The notes: generated by a model not told the origin, from the letters alone. DNA of 64,000 nucleotides from G965202915 sp965202915 (GCA_965202915.1 OZ241847.1:1736001-1800000); one strand, 5' to 3'; positions 34,758 through 44,375 are shown, counted from the first letter of the stretch. Made by a program: numbers and translations.

Positions 34758-35084
34758 TTAAATATGACTGTCGATGAATGCATCCAGCTGAGATTTTGAA
34801 GCGGCGCCAACCTTGGTTGCCACAACGTCGCCCTTATTAAAAATGATCAAGGTGGGGATCCCTCTTACACCATACTTCATCGGAGTTTCCTGGTTTTTAT
34901 CGATATCTATTTTGGCCACCGTGATTTTATCTTTGTAGCCGTCGGCCAGTTCATCCAGTATCGGTGCTATTACCTTACAGGGTGCGCACCATTCGGCCCA
35001 GAAATCAACAATAACCGGGTTGTCCGCCTGTAAAACCTGCTCTTCAAAGTCGGAGTCAGTTACATGAATTATATTGTCACTCAT
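34758..35084 (-). CDS. trxA: Thioredoxin 1
   Basis: Small cytoplasmic dithiol-disulfide reductant. The active site is WAEWCAPCK near residues 28-36, the cis-proline loop is GIPTLIIF near 75, and 108 residues is the canonical length. ATG at 35084 begins MSDNIIHVTDSDFEEQVL, matching the family N-terminus. It is followed by rho in the conserved order. Confidence 0.98.
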   Translation of the reverse strand: MSDNIIHVTDSDFEEQVLQADNPVIVDFWAEWCAPCKVIAPILDELADGYKDKITVAKIDIDKNQETPMKYGVRGIPTLIIFNKGDVVATKVGAASKSQLDAFIDSHI

Positions 35085-35257
35085 TGGAAATGTTATCTTT
35101 TGAAATTGAATAAAGGATCACCATTTCAACCAAAATATGGATTGATTGCAAGTAATAGTGCAAATATTTTTATAATATGCCGCCGACCCCCGGCTTTGAC
35201 GGGTAACGCCGGTGTGCCGGTGAGCGTTATTAAACGCCGCTTGAACGCGGACATAAG

Positions 35258-35926
35258 TCAGCCCAGCCTGGCGGCGATCCAGCGGCTTATATCATCAATC
35301 TCCTGGTTACAAACCGCGTGTTGCATCACATATTCATGCCAGCCCATCGGGTAGCCGGCCCGTTCCAACTGGTCGGCCGAGGTTTTGCCCAGGTTCACCG
35401 GGATCACCAGGTCCAGGGTGCCGTGCGCCATCATGATCGGGGTGTGTGTCTGGGCCGCGTGGGCTTCGACCGACAGCCGGTCCGGCAGGGGCAGGTAGGT
35501 GGATAAGGCCAGTATGCCGGCGAGGGTGGATGAATATCGAAGTCCGGCGTGTAAGGCTATCGCGCCGCCCTGTGAAAAACCGGCAATAATGATGCGCCGG
35601 CTATCGATGCCCCGCGCCACTTCGGTGTCGATAAGATCGTGCAGTATTTCCCCTGAGGCGCGGATCGAATCGGCATCTTCGGTTTGACGCAGGTCCGGAT
35701 CTTTAATATCGTACCAGGCGCGCATGACCGTGCCGCCACTGATGGTGACCGATCGGGTCGGTGCATGTGGGAAAATAAAGCGAATGGCGGTCGACTCCGG
35801 CAGGCGTAACGCCGGCACAATGGCCTCAAAGTCATGGCCATCGGCGCCCAAACCATGCAGCCAGATCACGCTGGCATCGGCGCGGGTTGCGGAATCAATG
35901 ATCACCGCGTTCAGGGTATCGGTCAT
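35258..35926 (-). CDS. Carboxylesterase / acyl-protein-thioesterase-like alpha/beta hydrolase
   Basis: Serine hydrolase of the phospholipase/carboxylesterase family (EstB/YpfH-like), cytoplasmic, acting on short acyl esters or acyl-thioesters. The oxyanion segment is VIWLHGLGADGHDF near residues 20-33, the nucleophile elbow GFSQGG near 115-120, the acid is probably D in GTLDLVIP near 170, and the histidine lies near 203 (MQHAVCNQEI). The protein has 222 residues, as usual. The last part, HAVCNQE, differs slightly from the more common HxVxxEE but retains the histidine. It faces away from lptM-lysA, with a short divergent promoter region between. Confidence 0.9.
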   Translation of the reverse strand: MTDTLNAVIIDSATRADASVIWLHGLGADGHDFEAIVPALRLPESTAIRFIFPHAPTRSVTISGGTVMRAWYDIKDPDLRQTEDADSIRASGEILHDLIDTEVARGIDSRRIIIAGFSQGGAIALHAGLRYSSTLAGILALSTYLPLPDRLSVEAHAAQTHTPIMMAHGTLDLVIPVNLGKTSADQLERAGYPMGWHEYVMQHAVCNQEIDDISRWIAARLG

Positions 35927-35999
35927 AATTATCAGGCTCCAAACAATAGATTTGTTATGCTGGCAAAACTAAATTGTGATAAACGCCGGAAACAATACT

Positions 36000-36125
36000 A
36001 TGAAAATGCAAATTATGAAATGGATAGTTCTGCTTGCCGCCGTGTTTTTGAGTGGCTGCGGCCAAAAGGGTGAATTGTATCATCCCGCGGAGCAAGCCGT
36101 GGCCACCCCGATTCAAACCGCCTGA
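36000..36125 (+). CDS. lptM: LptM-type small lipoprotein
   Basis: Forty-one-residue lipoprotein starting MKMQIMKWIVLLAAVFLSGC, with lipobox LSGC (Cys20) and mature sequence GQKGELYHPAEQ. The CGQKGxLYxP motif is diagnostic of the YifL/LppL/LptM family, which in E. coli helps maturation of the LPS translocon LptD. Stop is five bases before lysA, the common gammaproteobacterial lptM-lysA arrangement. Too short for most gene callers. Which of ATG 36000 (M1), M3 or M6 is used is uncertain. Confidence 0.88.
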   Translation: MKMQIMKWIVLLAAVFLSGCGQKGELYHPAEQAVATPIQTA

Positions 36126-36130
36126 ATCGC

Positions 36131-37399
36131 ATGCCCCAATTTGAATACCAAAATGGCCAATTGTGCGCCGAGGGTGTCTCGCTGGCATCGATTGCCGGGC
36201 AATATGGCACGCCTTGTTATATCTATTCACGCAACGCGGTGGAAGAGGCATGGCAGGCGTATGAACGGGCATTATCCGATTCCGGGCATTTAATCTGCTA
36301 TGCGGTCAAGGCCAATTCCAATTTGGCGGTGCTCAATATTCTCGCCCGCCTGGGTTCCGGTTTCGACATTGTTTCCGGGGGGGAGCTGGAACGGGTGATC
36401 ACTGCCGGCGGCGATCCGGCGAGGGTGGTTTTTTCCGGGGTGGGCAAAACTGCCGGGGAAATACAATATGCACTTGAAACCGGGATTAAATGTTTTAACG
36501 TTGAATCGGACGCGGAGTTGAACCATATTAATACACTCGCCCGGCGGTTGCAAACAACGGCGCCGGTTTCGATCCGGGTGAATCCCGATATCGATGCCAA
36601 AACTCATCCCTATATTGCCACCGGCCTGAAGGCAAATAAATTTGGCATAGCGCTTGAACAGGCGGCGGAACTATATCATGCCGCCGGCGATTTGAGCGGC
36701 GTCGCGATATCCGGCATTGACTGCCATATCGGCTCACAAATCACCCGTTTGGAACCGTTTTATGACGCCATTGTAAAACTAATCGGGTTTGCCAAACGCT
36801 TGCAGGCAGACGGTATCGACATCCAACACCTCAATATCGGCGGCGGTTTGGGTATTGTTTATCGGGATGAGAATACGCCGACCATAGCCGAGTATATCGA
36901 GGCGATTCAATCCGCAGTCGACGACAATAAATATGAATTATTGGTTGAACCGGGGCGCTCGATAGTGGGCAATGCCGGGGTATTATTGACCCGGGTCAAC
37001 TATCTGAAACACACTCGGCATGATAATTTTGCGATTGTCGACGCGGCCATCAACGATCTGATTCGCCCGGCCTTATACGACGGCTGGCACGACGTTAAAA
37101 GGGTGGTACGGGACAGCGACGCCGAGCCCGGGAATTACCAACTGGTGGGACCGATATGCGAGACCAGCGACGTGCTGGCAAGAGATCGGACGCTGGCGCT
37201 TGAGCGGGATGATTTATTGGCGATATACGGCGCCGGTGCCTACGGGTTCAGCATGAGCAGCAACTATAATTCGCGACCGCGGGCCTGCGAGGTGATGGTC
37301 GATCGCGGTCGGGTGTTCGAGATCAGGCCAAGGGAAACGATGGCGACTCTGATGAAGGGGGAATCGATGTTACCCGCTGAGCCGGCGCGCCGGCATTGA
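36131..37399 (+). CDS. lysA: Diaminopimelate decarboxylase
   Basis: PLP enzyme that converts meso-diaminopimelate to L-lysine in the last step of lysine synthesis. The PLP lysine is in CYAVKANSNLAVL near residue 59; other motifs are IDCHIGSQI near 199, NIGGGLGI near 237, EPGRSIVGNAG near 279 and CETSDVLARD near 347. Length 422 is normal. Its usual downstream partner dapF is not present; a methyltransferase gene follows after 33 bases instead. Confidence 0.97.
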   Translation: MPQFEYQNGQLCAEGVSLASIAGQYGTPCYIYSRNAVEEAWQAYERALSDSGHLICYAVKANSNLAVLNILARLGSGFDIVSGGELERVITAGGDPARVVFSGVGKTAGEIQYALETGIKCFNVESDAELNHINTLARRLQTTAPVSIRVNPDIDAKTHPYIATGLKANKFGIALEQAAELYHAAGDLSGVAISGIDCHIGSQITRLEPFYDAIVKLIGFAKRLQADGIDIQHLNIGGGLGIVYRDENTPTIAEYIEAIQSAVDDNKYELLVEPGRSIVGNAGVLLTRVNYLKHTRHDNFAIVDAAINDLIRPALYDGWHDVKRVVRDSDAEPGNYQLVGPICETSDVLARDRTLALERDDLLAIYGAGAYGFSMSSNYNSRPRACEVMVDRGRVFEIRPRETMATLMKGESMLPAEPARRH

Positions 37400-37432
37400 C
37401 GGCTTGCCTGAGCGGAGTATGGCGGCATTATT

Positions 37433-38092
37433 ATGAAACGTATTCCCGAACCTGAATTGATGACTGAGCCGGCCCAGGCCGAGGCCTACGCCCGGGCTGA
37501 TTTTGAGGAACCGCATTCGTTGTTTATCGACACCCTGGCGGAGCGAACGCCGGCCTTGCCCGATCAGGGTTATGCCCTGGACCTGGGCTGCGGCGCGGCG
37601 GATATCAGCATCCGCTTTGCGGCGCGATTCCCCGGATATTTGATCGCTGCCGTGGATGGATCAGAGGCGATGCTATCGGAGGCGGCAAAGGCCATACGGG
37701 CGCGCGGTCTGGGTGATAAGATCAGCCTGATTCAGGCCATGATCGCTGATTTGGACAACACCGACCAAAAATACAGTTGTATTTTCAGCAACAGCCTGCT
37801 GCATCATTTGCATGATCCGCGGGTGTTATGGGATTGCGTAAAACGCCACGCCGATGACACCGAGGTGTTTATAATGGATTTACTGCGACCCGATTCCCGA
37901 CGGACGGTGGCTAAGATGGTTGCCGTCCACGCGGGGAATGAACCGGAGGTGTTAAAAAGAGATTTTGCAAATTCGCTGTTGGCCGCATTTGATTTGACCG
38001 AGCTACGCCGGCAGCTTATTCAGGCGGGTTTGGGCCGATTGCAGCTTGAACAGATATCCGACCGGCATATGATTATTTACGGCAGATGCTGA
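37433..38092 (+). CDS. Class I SAM-dependent methyltransferase, substrate unknown
   Basis: 219-residue Rossmann-fold methyltransferase. Motif I is ALDLGCGAADISI near residues 43-56, the acidic end of strand 2 is AVDGSEAML near 69, and motif IV is IFSNSLLHHLHDP near 115. It belongs to the broad Methyltransf_25/31-type group; no residue set identifies the acceptor. It stands 33 bases after lysA on the same strand and is probably cotranscribed with it. The N-terminus MKRIPEPELMTEPAQAEAYA is typical of several small-molecule methyltransferases of gammaproteobacteria. Confidence 0.85.
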   Translation: MKRIPEPELMTEPAQAEAYARADFEEPHSLFIDTLAERTPALPDQGYALDLGCGAADISIRFAARFPGYLIAAVDGSEAMLSEAAKAIRARGLGDKISLIQAMIADLDNTDQKYSCIFSNSLLHHLHDPRVLWDCVKRHADDTEVFIMDLLRPDSRRTVAKMVAVHAGNEPEVLKRDFANSLLAAFDLTELRRQLIQAGLGRLQLEQISDRHMIIYGRC

Positions 38093-38151
38093 GCGATTAA
38101 AATGATAACGTGGATAATATTCTGATAAGTTTGAACCAAACGGGCCATTTT

Positions 38152-38162
38152 TATGGTATATT
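38152..38162 (+). promoter_or_regulatory. Possible extended -10 promoter of glnA
   Basis: TATGG followed by TATATT (38157-38162), with a TTGAAC at 38131-38136 that is 20 bases away and so poorly spaced. No sigma54-type TGGCAC-N5-TTGCA and no clear NtrC site was found, although both would be expected for a nitrogen-regulated glnA. Confidence 0.35.
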
Positions 38163-38251
38163 CTCCGACTGTTCAAACAACGGCGTGGACCACAAAGAGC
38201 GGGGGGTTCTTTGAAAAGTTCCGCGTCTCCACACAGGTGAGGAGATGATTT

Positions 38252-39661
38252 ATGTCAAAAGGCCATGTAACGAAACTGATTGAGGATCATGAGGTGCGGT
38301 TCGCCGATCTGCGCTTTTGCGATACCCGCGGCAAGGAGCAACACGTCACGGTGCCGGTCGATACCGTCAATGATGATTTTTTCGAAAATGGCAAGATGTT
38401 TGACGGTTCATCAATAGCCGGTTGGAAAGGGATTAATGAATCGGATATGGTGTTGATGCCGGATACCGAAACCGCGGTACTGGATCCGTTCTTTGATGAT
38501 CCCACCATCAATATCCGTTGTGACGTGCTCGAGCCGGCCACGATGCAGGGTTACGAACGCGACCCGCGCTCACTGGCAAAGCGCGCCGAGGCCTATATGC
38601 AATCAACCGGCATTGCCGATGCCGCCTATTTTGGTCCGGAACCGGAATTTTTTATTTTCGATGAGGCCCGTTGGGGCGACGACGTAAATAGCGCGTTTTA
38701 TGAAGTGGATTCGGGTGAGGGCTGCTGGAACAGCGATCGCGCCGCGGAGGAGCTGAACATTGGCCACCGGCCCGGAGTAAAAGGCGGTTATTTTCCGGTA
38801 CCACCGGTGGATTCCATGCAAAACGTGCGCTCCGCAATGTGCACCACCCTGGCGGATATGGGGATTACCGTGGAAGTGCACCACCATGAAGTGGCAACCG
38901 CCGGTCAGGCCGAAATTGGCACTAAATTCAGTACATTGACCAAAAAAGCCGATGAATTATTGATCTTGAAATACGTGGTTATGAACGTTGCTCACGGTTA
39001 CGGTAAAACTGCCACGTTCATGCCCAAGCCGCTGGTGGGTGACAATGGCAGCGGCATGCATGTGCATCAATCCCTGGGCAAAAAGGGTGAGAATCTGTTT
39101 GCGGGGGACAAATACGGGAGTTTGTCGGACACGGCCCTGTATTACATCGGCGGAATATTCAAACACGCACGCGCACTAAACGCATTTTGCAATGCCGGCA
39201 CCAACAGCTATAAACGTCTGGTACCGGGGTTTGAGGCGCCGACTCTGCTGGCCTATTCGGCGCGCAATCGGTCGGCATCCTGTCGCATTCCCTGGGTCAC
39301 GAGCCCCAGCGAGAGAAGAATTGAAGTGCGATTTCCCGATTCCAACGGCAATCCCTATTTTATCTTTGCCTCCATGATGATGGCGGGGTTGGACGGGATA
39401 CAGAATAAAATTGATCCGGGTGAGGCCCTGGAAAGGGATTTATATGATCTCACCATAGAGGAAGAAAGAGATATTCCGACGGTGGCTTCTTCCCTCGATA
39501 TGGCGTTGGAAGCACTGGATAAGGATCGTGAATTTTTGACCGTCGGCGGTGTTTTTACGGATGACGTGATCGATGGCTATCTGGAATTAAAGATGGAGGA
39601 GGTCAATCGCTTCCGAATAACCACTCATCCGGTGGAGTTTGATATGTACTATAGTTTATAA
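38252..39661 (+). CDS. glnA: Glutamine synthetase, type I
   Basis: Dodecameric enzyme making glutamine from glutamate, ammonia and ATP. The N-terminal signature FDGSSIAGWKGI near residue 50, the metal-binding EPEFFIFD near 131-138, KPLVGDNGSGMHVHQS near 258-273 and NRSASCRIP near 340 are all present. The adenylylation tyrosine is in DLYDLTIEE near 398, so the enzyme should be under GlnE control. At 469 residues it is full length. SD AGGAGATG overlaps the region before ATG. A DUF4124 gene follows on the same strand. Confidence 0.98.
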   Translation: MSKGHVTKLIEDHEVRFADLRFCDTRGKEQHVTVPVDTVNDDFFENGKMFDGSSIAGWKGINESDMVLMPDTETAVLDPFFDDPTINIRCDVLEPATMQGYERDPRSLAKRAEAYMQSTGIADAAYFGPEPEFFIFDEARWGDDVNSAFYEVDSGEGCWNSDRAAEELNIGHRPGVKGGYFPVPPVDSMQNVRSAMCTTLADMGITVEVHHHEVATAGQAEIGTKFSTLTKKADELLILKYVVMNVAHGYGKTATFMPKPLVGDNGSGMHVHQSLGKKGENLFAGDKYGSLSDTALYYIGGIFKHARALNAFCNAGTNSYKRLVPGFEAPTLLAYSARNRSASCRIPWVTSPSERRIEVRFPDSNGNPYFIFASMMMAGLDGIQNKIDPGEALERDLYDLTIEEERDIPTVASSLDMALEALDKDREFLTVGGVFTDDVIDGYLELKMEEVNRFRITTHPVEFDMYYSL

Positions 39662-39751
39662 TGAGTGGGGAATGTACCGGTCTGCAAGACAGGCCGGGCT
39701 GTTTATCAATCTGATGGTGAGTACGGTGCTTTATCGCGAGAGGACGTGGTG

Positions 39752-40288
39752 ATGGTTGGGACAGTAATACGGTTGACGGCGATTTTGCTGGCGGTGACCT
39801 GGGTTGCCGCCGGTGCCGATACTGATACCGTTTATAAAACCGTGGATGAGCAGGGTAACGTGATTTTTACCGATACCCCTACCACCGGGGCGGAGGAAAT
39901 CCAGGTCCGAGAACCGCAAACGGTGCGCAATCCCGAAGCCGATAGTTATCGTCATAAACCCCGTCGGGCAACCCCCAGGGCGGCGGCGAGATACAGCGCG
40001 ATTGCAATAAACAGCCCGGCGGATGACAGCACCATACAAGACAATGCCGGCAACGTCAACGTGGCGGTGACGACCACGCCGCCGCTGCGGGGGGGAGACC
40101 AGATTGAGATCACCATCGACGGCGGCAAGGTTGCATCCGGCACGCAAGGCAGCTATACCCTGAATAATATAGACCGAGGCACGCACATTGTTATCGCCAG
40201 GATAGTCAATGCCGGCGGAAAAGTACTGACGCTATCGGCACCGGTAACATTTCATCTGCGGCGCCAGGCCATATCAAGAACGCAATAG
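39752..40288 (+). CDS. DUF4124 domain-containing exported protein
   Basis: 178-residue protein with signal peptide MVGTVIRLTAILLAVTWVAA then a DUF4124 motif (YKTVDEQGNVIFTDTP). The C-terminal part (SPADDSTIQDNAGNVNVAVT...GSYTLNNIDRGTHIVIARI) looks like an Ig-type beta-sandwich. I chose the ATG at 39752 because it heads a signal peptide and has AGAGGA upstream; a longer frame from GTG 39665 gives an implausible cysteine-containing N-terminus. Periplasmic function is unknown; DUF4124 proteins often sit after glnA in this class of bacteria. Confidence 0.82.
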   Translation: MVGTVIRLTAILLAVTWVAAGADTDTVYKTVDEQGNVIFTDTPTTGAEEIQVREPQTVRNPEADSYRHKPRRATPRAAARYSAIAINSPADDSTIQDNAGNVNVAVTTTPPLRGGDQIEITIDGGKVASGTQGSYTLNNIDRGTHIVIARIVNAGGKVLTLSAPVTFHLRRQAISRTQ

Positions 40289-40314
40289 CCGTGGCATATG
40301 ATTTACCTCCGCCA

Positions 40315-41325
40315 CTAGCCGGAGGCCAGCCATATTGCCGCTTGTTTGGCGTGATAGCTCAAAACAGCATCGGCGCCGGCGCGTTTACAGGCAAGCAGTG
40401 ACTCCATAACGGTAGCCCGTTCATCCAACCAGCCGTTTTGGGCGGCGGCCTTGAGCATCGCATATTCGCCGCTGACGTTATAGACAAAGGTGGGCGCCTG
40501 AAATTGTGTTTTCACGCGATAGACTACGTCCAGATAAGGCAAACCGGGTTTTACCATCACTATATCCGCACCCTCGCCAAGATTCATTGCAATTGCGGCC
40601 AATGCCTCGTCAGTATTGGCCGGGTCCATTTGATAACTCAATTTGTCGGCCCGGCCCAGCGGACTGGCCGAACCGACCGCGTCTCTAAAAGGGCCGTAGA
40701 AACCGGACGCATATTTTGCCGCATAGGCCAGGATCATGGTATTGCTGAATTGCTGCTGTTCCAGCAGCCGCCTGATTGCCCCCACCCGGCCGTCCATCAT
40801 ATCTGAGGGGGCGACGATATCGGCGCCGGCGCGGGCGTGAGACAGGGCCTGTTTCGCCAGAACTGATACGGTTGCATCATTGATCACGTAGCCGCCGGCA
40901 TCGATCAGCCCGTCCTGTCCATGGGAGGTATAAGGGTCCAACGCAACGTCGGTGATCACCCCGAGCTCGGGATGATGCCGTTTTATCTCCCTGACCGCGG
41001 TCGGGATCAGACCGTCATCATTAAAAGCCTCTTCGGCGTCCGCCGATTTTTTGCCCTCGGGGATACATGGAAACAATGCCACCGCGGGCAAACCCAACTC
41101 AGTCAATTCGGCTGTTTCCCGCAACAAACAGTCCAGGCTCAGGCGTTGAATATCCGGCATGGAGGCAATCGCTTCACGGCGTGAGTCACCTTCCATCACG
41201 AACAACGGACAAATCAGGTCATCGACCGATAATCGGGTCTCACTCACCAGCCGGCGCGAAAAAGATTTGGAACGCAGACGGCGCAAACGGGTCTGTGGAT
41301 ATGAGCGTGGCATCATTTTATACAT
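40315..41325 (-). CDS. hemB: Delta-aminolevulinic acid dehydratase (porphobilinogen synthase)
   Basis: Condenses two 5-aminolevulinate molecules to porphobilinogen for heme. Typical pieces: RRLRSKSFSRRLVSETRLS near residue 16, PLFVMEG near 42, IVAPSDMMDGRVGAIR near 189-204, and MVKPGLPYLDVV with the Schiff-base lysine near 258. The zinc-cysteine cluster of the zinc-dependent type is not evident (DVALDPYTSHGQDG replaces DVCLCxYTxHGHCG), so it belongs to the magnesium-type enzymes. Length 336 is usual. It converges with the preceding DUF4124 gene. Confidence 0.97.
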   Translation of the reverse strand: MYKMMPRSYPQTRLRRLRSKSFSRRLVSETRLSVDDLICPLFVMEGDSRREAIASMPDIQRLSLDCLLRETAELTELGLPAVALFPCIPEGKKSADAEEAFNDDGLIPTAVREIKRHHPELGVITDVALDPYTSHGQDGLIDAGGYVINDATVSVLAKQALSHARAGADIVAPSDMMDGRVGAIRRLLEQQQFSNTMILAYAAKYASGFYGPFRDAVGSASPLGRADKLSYQMDPANTDEALAAIAMNLGEGADIVMVKPGLPYLDVVYRVKTQFQAPTFVYNVSGEYAMLKAAAQNGWLDERATVMESLLACKRAGADAVLSYHAKQAAIWLASG

Positions 41326-41407
41326 TATTATTTGACCGGAATTCGATTACAATGCTGATTGTACTGCAATATTTGAGCATTAAAGCCTTTATCGTACTGA
41401 TTTTTGT

Positions 41408-42202
41408 ATGAATTCAATCATTGTTGAAAACCAACACCTGTTCAGAATTACGCTGTTCATCATAATTTTCACCGTCATTGCCATCGTTGAAAGTTACTGG
41501 CCTAAAACAAAGGCGTCCAGGAAACCCCGCTGGGGCCGAAACTTTTCATTACTGGCGGCGGATATCATCGCCGTTCGCATATTGTTGCCGGTGACCATAG
41601 TCGAAATTGCGTTCATTGCCAATACCTATTCAATCGGCTTATTCAATATAATCAATATCCCGTTTTGGGCCAACGTGGTTTGCACTGTATTGATCTTTGA
41701 TCTGTTAATCTACGCCCAGCACGTGCTCTTTCACAAGATCACCCCTCTCTGGAAAATTCACCGCGTTCACCACACCGATATTGAATTCGACGCGACCACC
41801 GGGGTGCGTTTCCACCCGCTGGAACTGTTATTATCGACGCTGCTGAAAATAGTCGGTGTGCTGATACTGGGCCCCGCCGTTGTGGCAATAATTGTTTATG
41901 AGATTTTGTTAAACTCATTTTCCCTGGTGACCCATGGTAATATCGCCCTGCCGTTCGGCTGGGACCGGCGAATAAGAAAGGTATGGGTCACCCCCGATAT
42001 GCACCGTATCCATCATTCCATCCATAAACGCGAAACCGACAGCAATTATGGCAACGTGTTGTCATGCTGGGACCGGATATTCGGCACCTATATCGATCAG
42101 CCTGAGGATGGACAACAGGCGATACGGTTTGGTCTCGACCGTTATCGAGACCGGCAATCGCAAAAAATTCAATCCCTGCTGCTGTTACCATTGAAACCCT
42201 GA
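41408..42202 (+). CDS. Sterol desaturase / fatty acid hydroxylase family membrane protein
   Basis: Di-iron membrane oxygenase family. Three histidine clusters are present: HVLFH near residue 102, HRVHHTD near 118 and HRIHHS near 199, together with the family stretch VRFHPLELLLS. Four or so membrane segments are visible, the first at residues 10-27. Such proteins hydroxylate or desaturate lipid chains or sterol-like substrates; the substrate here is unknown. 264 residues. Its start lies 82 bases from the divergent hemB start. Confidence 0.88.
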   Translation: MNSIIVENQHLFRITLFIIIFTVIAIVESYWPKTKASRKPRWGRNFSLLAADIIAVRILLPVTIVEIAFIANTYSIGLFNIINIPFWANVVCTVLIFDLLIYAQHVLFHKITPLWKIHRVHHTDIEFDATTGVRFHPLELLLSTLLKIVGVLILGPAVVAIIVYEILLNSFSLVTHGNIALPFGWDRRIRKVWVTPDMHRIHHSIHKRETDSNYGNVLSCWDRIFGTYIDQPEDGQQAIRFGLDRYRDRQSQKIQSLLLLPLKP

Positions 42203-42258
42203 CCCCGGTCCCGGTTTGCCCGGCAACGGAGCAAACCGCCGGGGCGATCCCGCCGGTC

Positions 42259-43674
42259 TCAAGCGGCGTCAGCGCGCTTGTTTATATAGGCCAATGCCTT
42301 ATCCAGCCGCCGCAAAACCCGGTCCCGCCCGACCAAAAACAAGGTGTCATCTATCGATGGCGACGCCCCACAACCGGTAACCGCAACCCTTAACGGTTGA
42401 GCGATCCTGCCCAGTTTCATGCCCCTGTCGGCGGCGGCATTCTCGACCAGCCGGTACAGCTCTTCCCTGCTCCAGGTAGCGAGCCCGGCAAACCCGGTAC
42501 GCAAATCCTTCAAGACCTCCATGACCACCGGCCGCAAGTGTTTGCGGGCCGCCGCTTCATCAAACTCATCAAAGTCGGAATAAAAACAGAGACTGTCTCC
42601 TGCCATATCCCGTAAGGTCCTGGCACGATGCTTTTGCACTGCAACCAAATCCTCAAGCGCGGGACCGTCCTCCACGGCAACACCGTCGGCCTCAAAAAAT
42701 CCGCTGAGCCCGGCGACCAGCGAAGCATCCGAAGAATGCTTGAGATAATGCTGATTAAGCCAGATTAACTTGCCCGGATTAATACTCGCCGCGGATTTAT
42801 CAACCGCGGCAATATCAAAATACTCGACCATCGCGTCGGTATCGAATATTTCCTGATCACCATGCGACCATCCAAGCCGCACCAGGTAATTCAACAGCGC
42901 CTGCGGCAAATAGCCCTGTTGCCGGTATTGCAACACGCCGGCGGCGCCGACGCGCTTGGATAACTTGCCGCCGTCCTCGCCCAGTATCATCGGGATATGG
43001 GCATATTGCGGCAGCGCGGCGTCAAGCGCCTGCAGGATATTGATCTGCCTGGGGGTGTTATTCAAATGATCATCGCCGCGTATGACGTGACTGATTTGCA
43101 TATCCATATCATCGACCACCACGGTCAAGTTATAGGTCGGGCCGCCGTCCGCGCGGGCGATGATCAGATCATCCAATTCCCGATTCTGAAAGACCACCCT
43201 GCCGCGCACCAGATCATCCACAATGACCTCGCCGTCAAGCGGGTTTTTAAACCGAATCACCGGCGCCGCCGGGCTGGCAGACGGCGCCTCATGGTTGCGA
43301 CAATGACCATTATATCGCGGCTTTTGTCCCCGCCGCATGGCCTGTTCGCGCATCGCCGCCACCGCCTCTTTGCTGCAATAACAATAATAGGCGTGACCCT
43401 GCTCGAGTAAGCGGTTTATCACCTCTTTATAACGCGGCAAACGCCGGCTTTGATAATAAGGGCCGGCGTCATAATCAAGCCCCAGCCAATCCAGCGCATC
43501 GATAATCGTATCTATCGCCGCCTCGGTGGAACGCTGCCGGTCGGTATCCTCTATTCTGAGCACAAACCTGCCCCCATGCTTTCTGGCGTACAACCATGAA
43601 AACAATGCCGTTCTGACGCCGCCGATATGCAACATACCGGTGGGACTGGGGGCGAAACGGGTGGTGATCGGCAC
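42259..43674 (-). CDS. gltX: Glutamyl-tRNA synthetase
   Basis: Class I synthetase charging tRNA-Glu. The HIGH-type motif is in PSPTGMLHIGGVRTALFSW at residues 9-27, the KMSKS-type motif is KLSKRVGA near 239, and the anticodon-binding half ends RVLRRLDKALAYI. At 471 residues it is a full-length discriminating or non-discriminating GluRS. It lies 50 bases downstream of leuD on the same strand. Confidence 0.97.
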   Translation of the reverse strand: MPITTRFAPSPTGMLHIGGVRTALFSWLYARKHGGRFVLRIEDTDRQRSTEAAIDTIIDALDWLGLDYDAGPYYQSRRLPRYKEVINRLLEQGHAYYCYCSKEAVAAMREQAMRRGQKPRYNGHCRNHEAPSASPAAPVIRFKNPLDGEVIVDDLVRGRVVFQNRELDDLIIARADGGPTYNLTVVVDDMDMQISHVIRGDDHLNNTPRQINILQALDAALPQYAHIPMILGEDGGKLSKRVGAAGVLQYRQQGYLPQALLNYLVRLGWSHGDQEIFDTDAMVEYFDIAAVDKSAASINPGKLIWLNQHYLKHSSDASLVAGLSGFFEADGVAVEDGPALEDLVAVQKHRARTLRDMAGDSLCFYSDFDEFDEAAARKHLRPVVMEVLKDLRTGFAGLATWSREELYRLVENAAADRGMKLGRIAQPLRVAVTGCGASPSIDDTLFLVGRDRVLRRLDKALAYINKRADAA

Positions 43675-43724
43675 GTGCCTACCGGCCCGCCGTCAACCAA
43701 CCGCAAGGGGGCGCCAGCGCGAGT

Positions 43725-44375
43725 CTATTGTGCATCCGGGAACAACCAGGGCGCGGTGCCAGCGCGGGCGCGCTCATAGGCCTTAATCGCATCGGCATGC
43801 GCCAGCGTTAACTCTATGTCATCCAGGCCTTCGATCAAGCGTCGTTTCAAGCCGGCGTCAATATTGAACCGGTGGCCTTCCCCCTCCGGGGCAATGATCC
43901 GCTGAGCAGGCAGGTCGATGGTTAATTGATAATCCGAATTTGCCCGGGCGGCGGCAAACAGGCCATCCATAAGCGAATCATCCAGCCTGACCGGCAATAA
44001 GCCGTTTTTAATGGCGTTACTGTAAAAAATATCGCCGTAACCGGGCGCGATCACCGCCCGAAAACCGTAATCCATAAGTGCCCAGACCGCGTGTTCACGG
44101 GAAGAACCGCAGCCAAAATTATCCCTCGCAAGCAGTATCCGCGCATCCTTATAAGCGGCCTGATTCAATATAAAATCGGGATTCAGGCGGCGGCGGTCGT
44201 TATCGATCAATAAACTCCCGGGGTCGAGATAACGCCAATCATCAAACAGATGGGCACCGAAACCGGTGCGCCGGATTGATTTTAAGTATTGCTTTGGAAT
44301 AATGGCATCGGTATCGATATTGGCGCGGTCCAACGGCGCAACAATGCCGGTAAAGGTCTTAAAGGCGCGCATCAT
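43725..44375 (-). CDS. leuD: 3-isopropylmalate dehydratase, small subunit
   Basis: Small subunit of isopropylmalate isomerase in leucine synthesis. MMRAFKTFTGIVAPLDRANI with DTDAIIPKQYLKSI and the NFGCGSSREHAVWAL motif are diagnostic. I place the start at the ATG pair 44375/44372, which matches the family N-terminus; an upstream TTG at 44402 would add ten unlikely residues. The frame overlaps the 3' end of leuC by about 17 bases, so the two are translationally coupled. About 216 residues, as usual. Confidence 0.95.
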   Translation of the reverse strand: MMRAFKTFTGIVAPLDRANIDTDAIIPKQYLKSIRRTGFGAHLFDDWRYLDPGSLLIDNDRRRLNPDFILNQAAYKDARILLARDNFGCGSSREHAVWALMDYGFRAVIAPGYGDIFYSNAIKNGLLPVRLDDSLMDGLFAAARANSDYQLTIDLPAQRIIAPEGEGHRFNIDAGLKRRLIEGLDDIELTLAHADAIKAYERARAGTAPWLFPDAQ

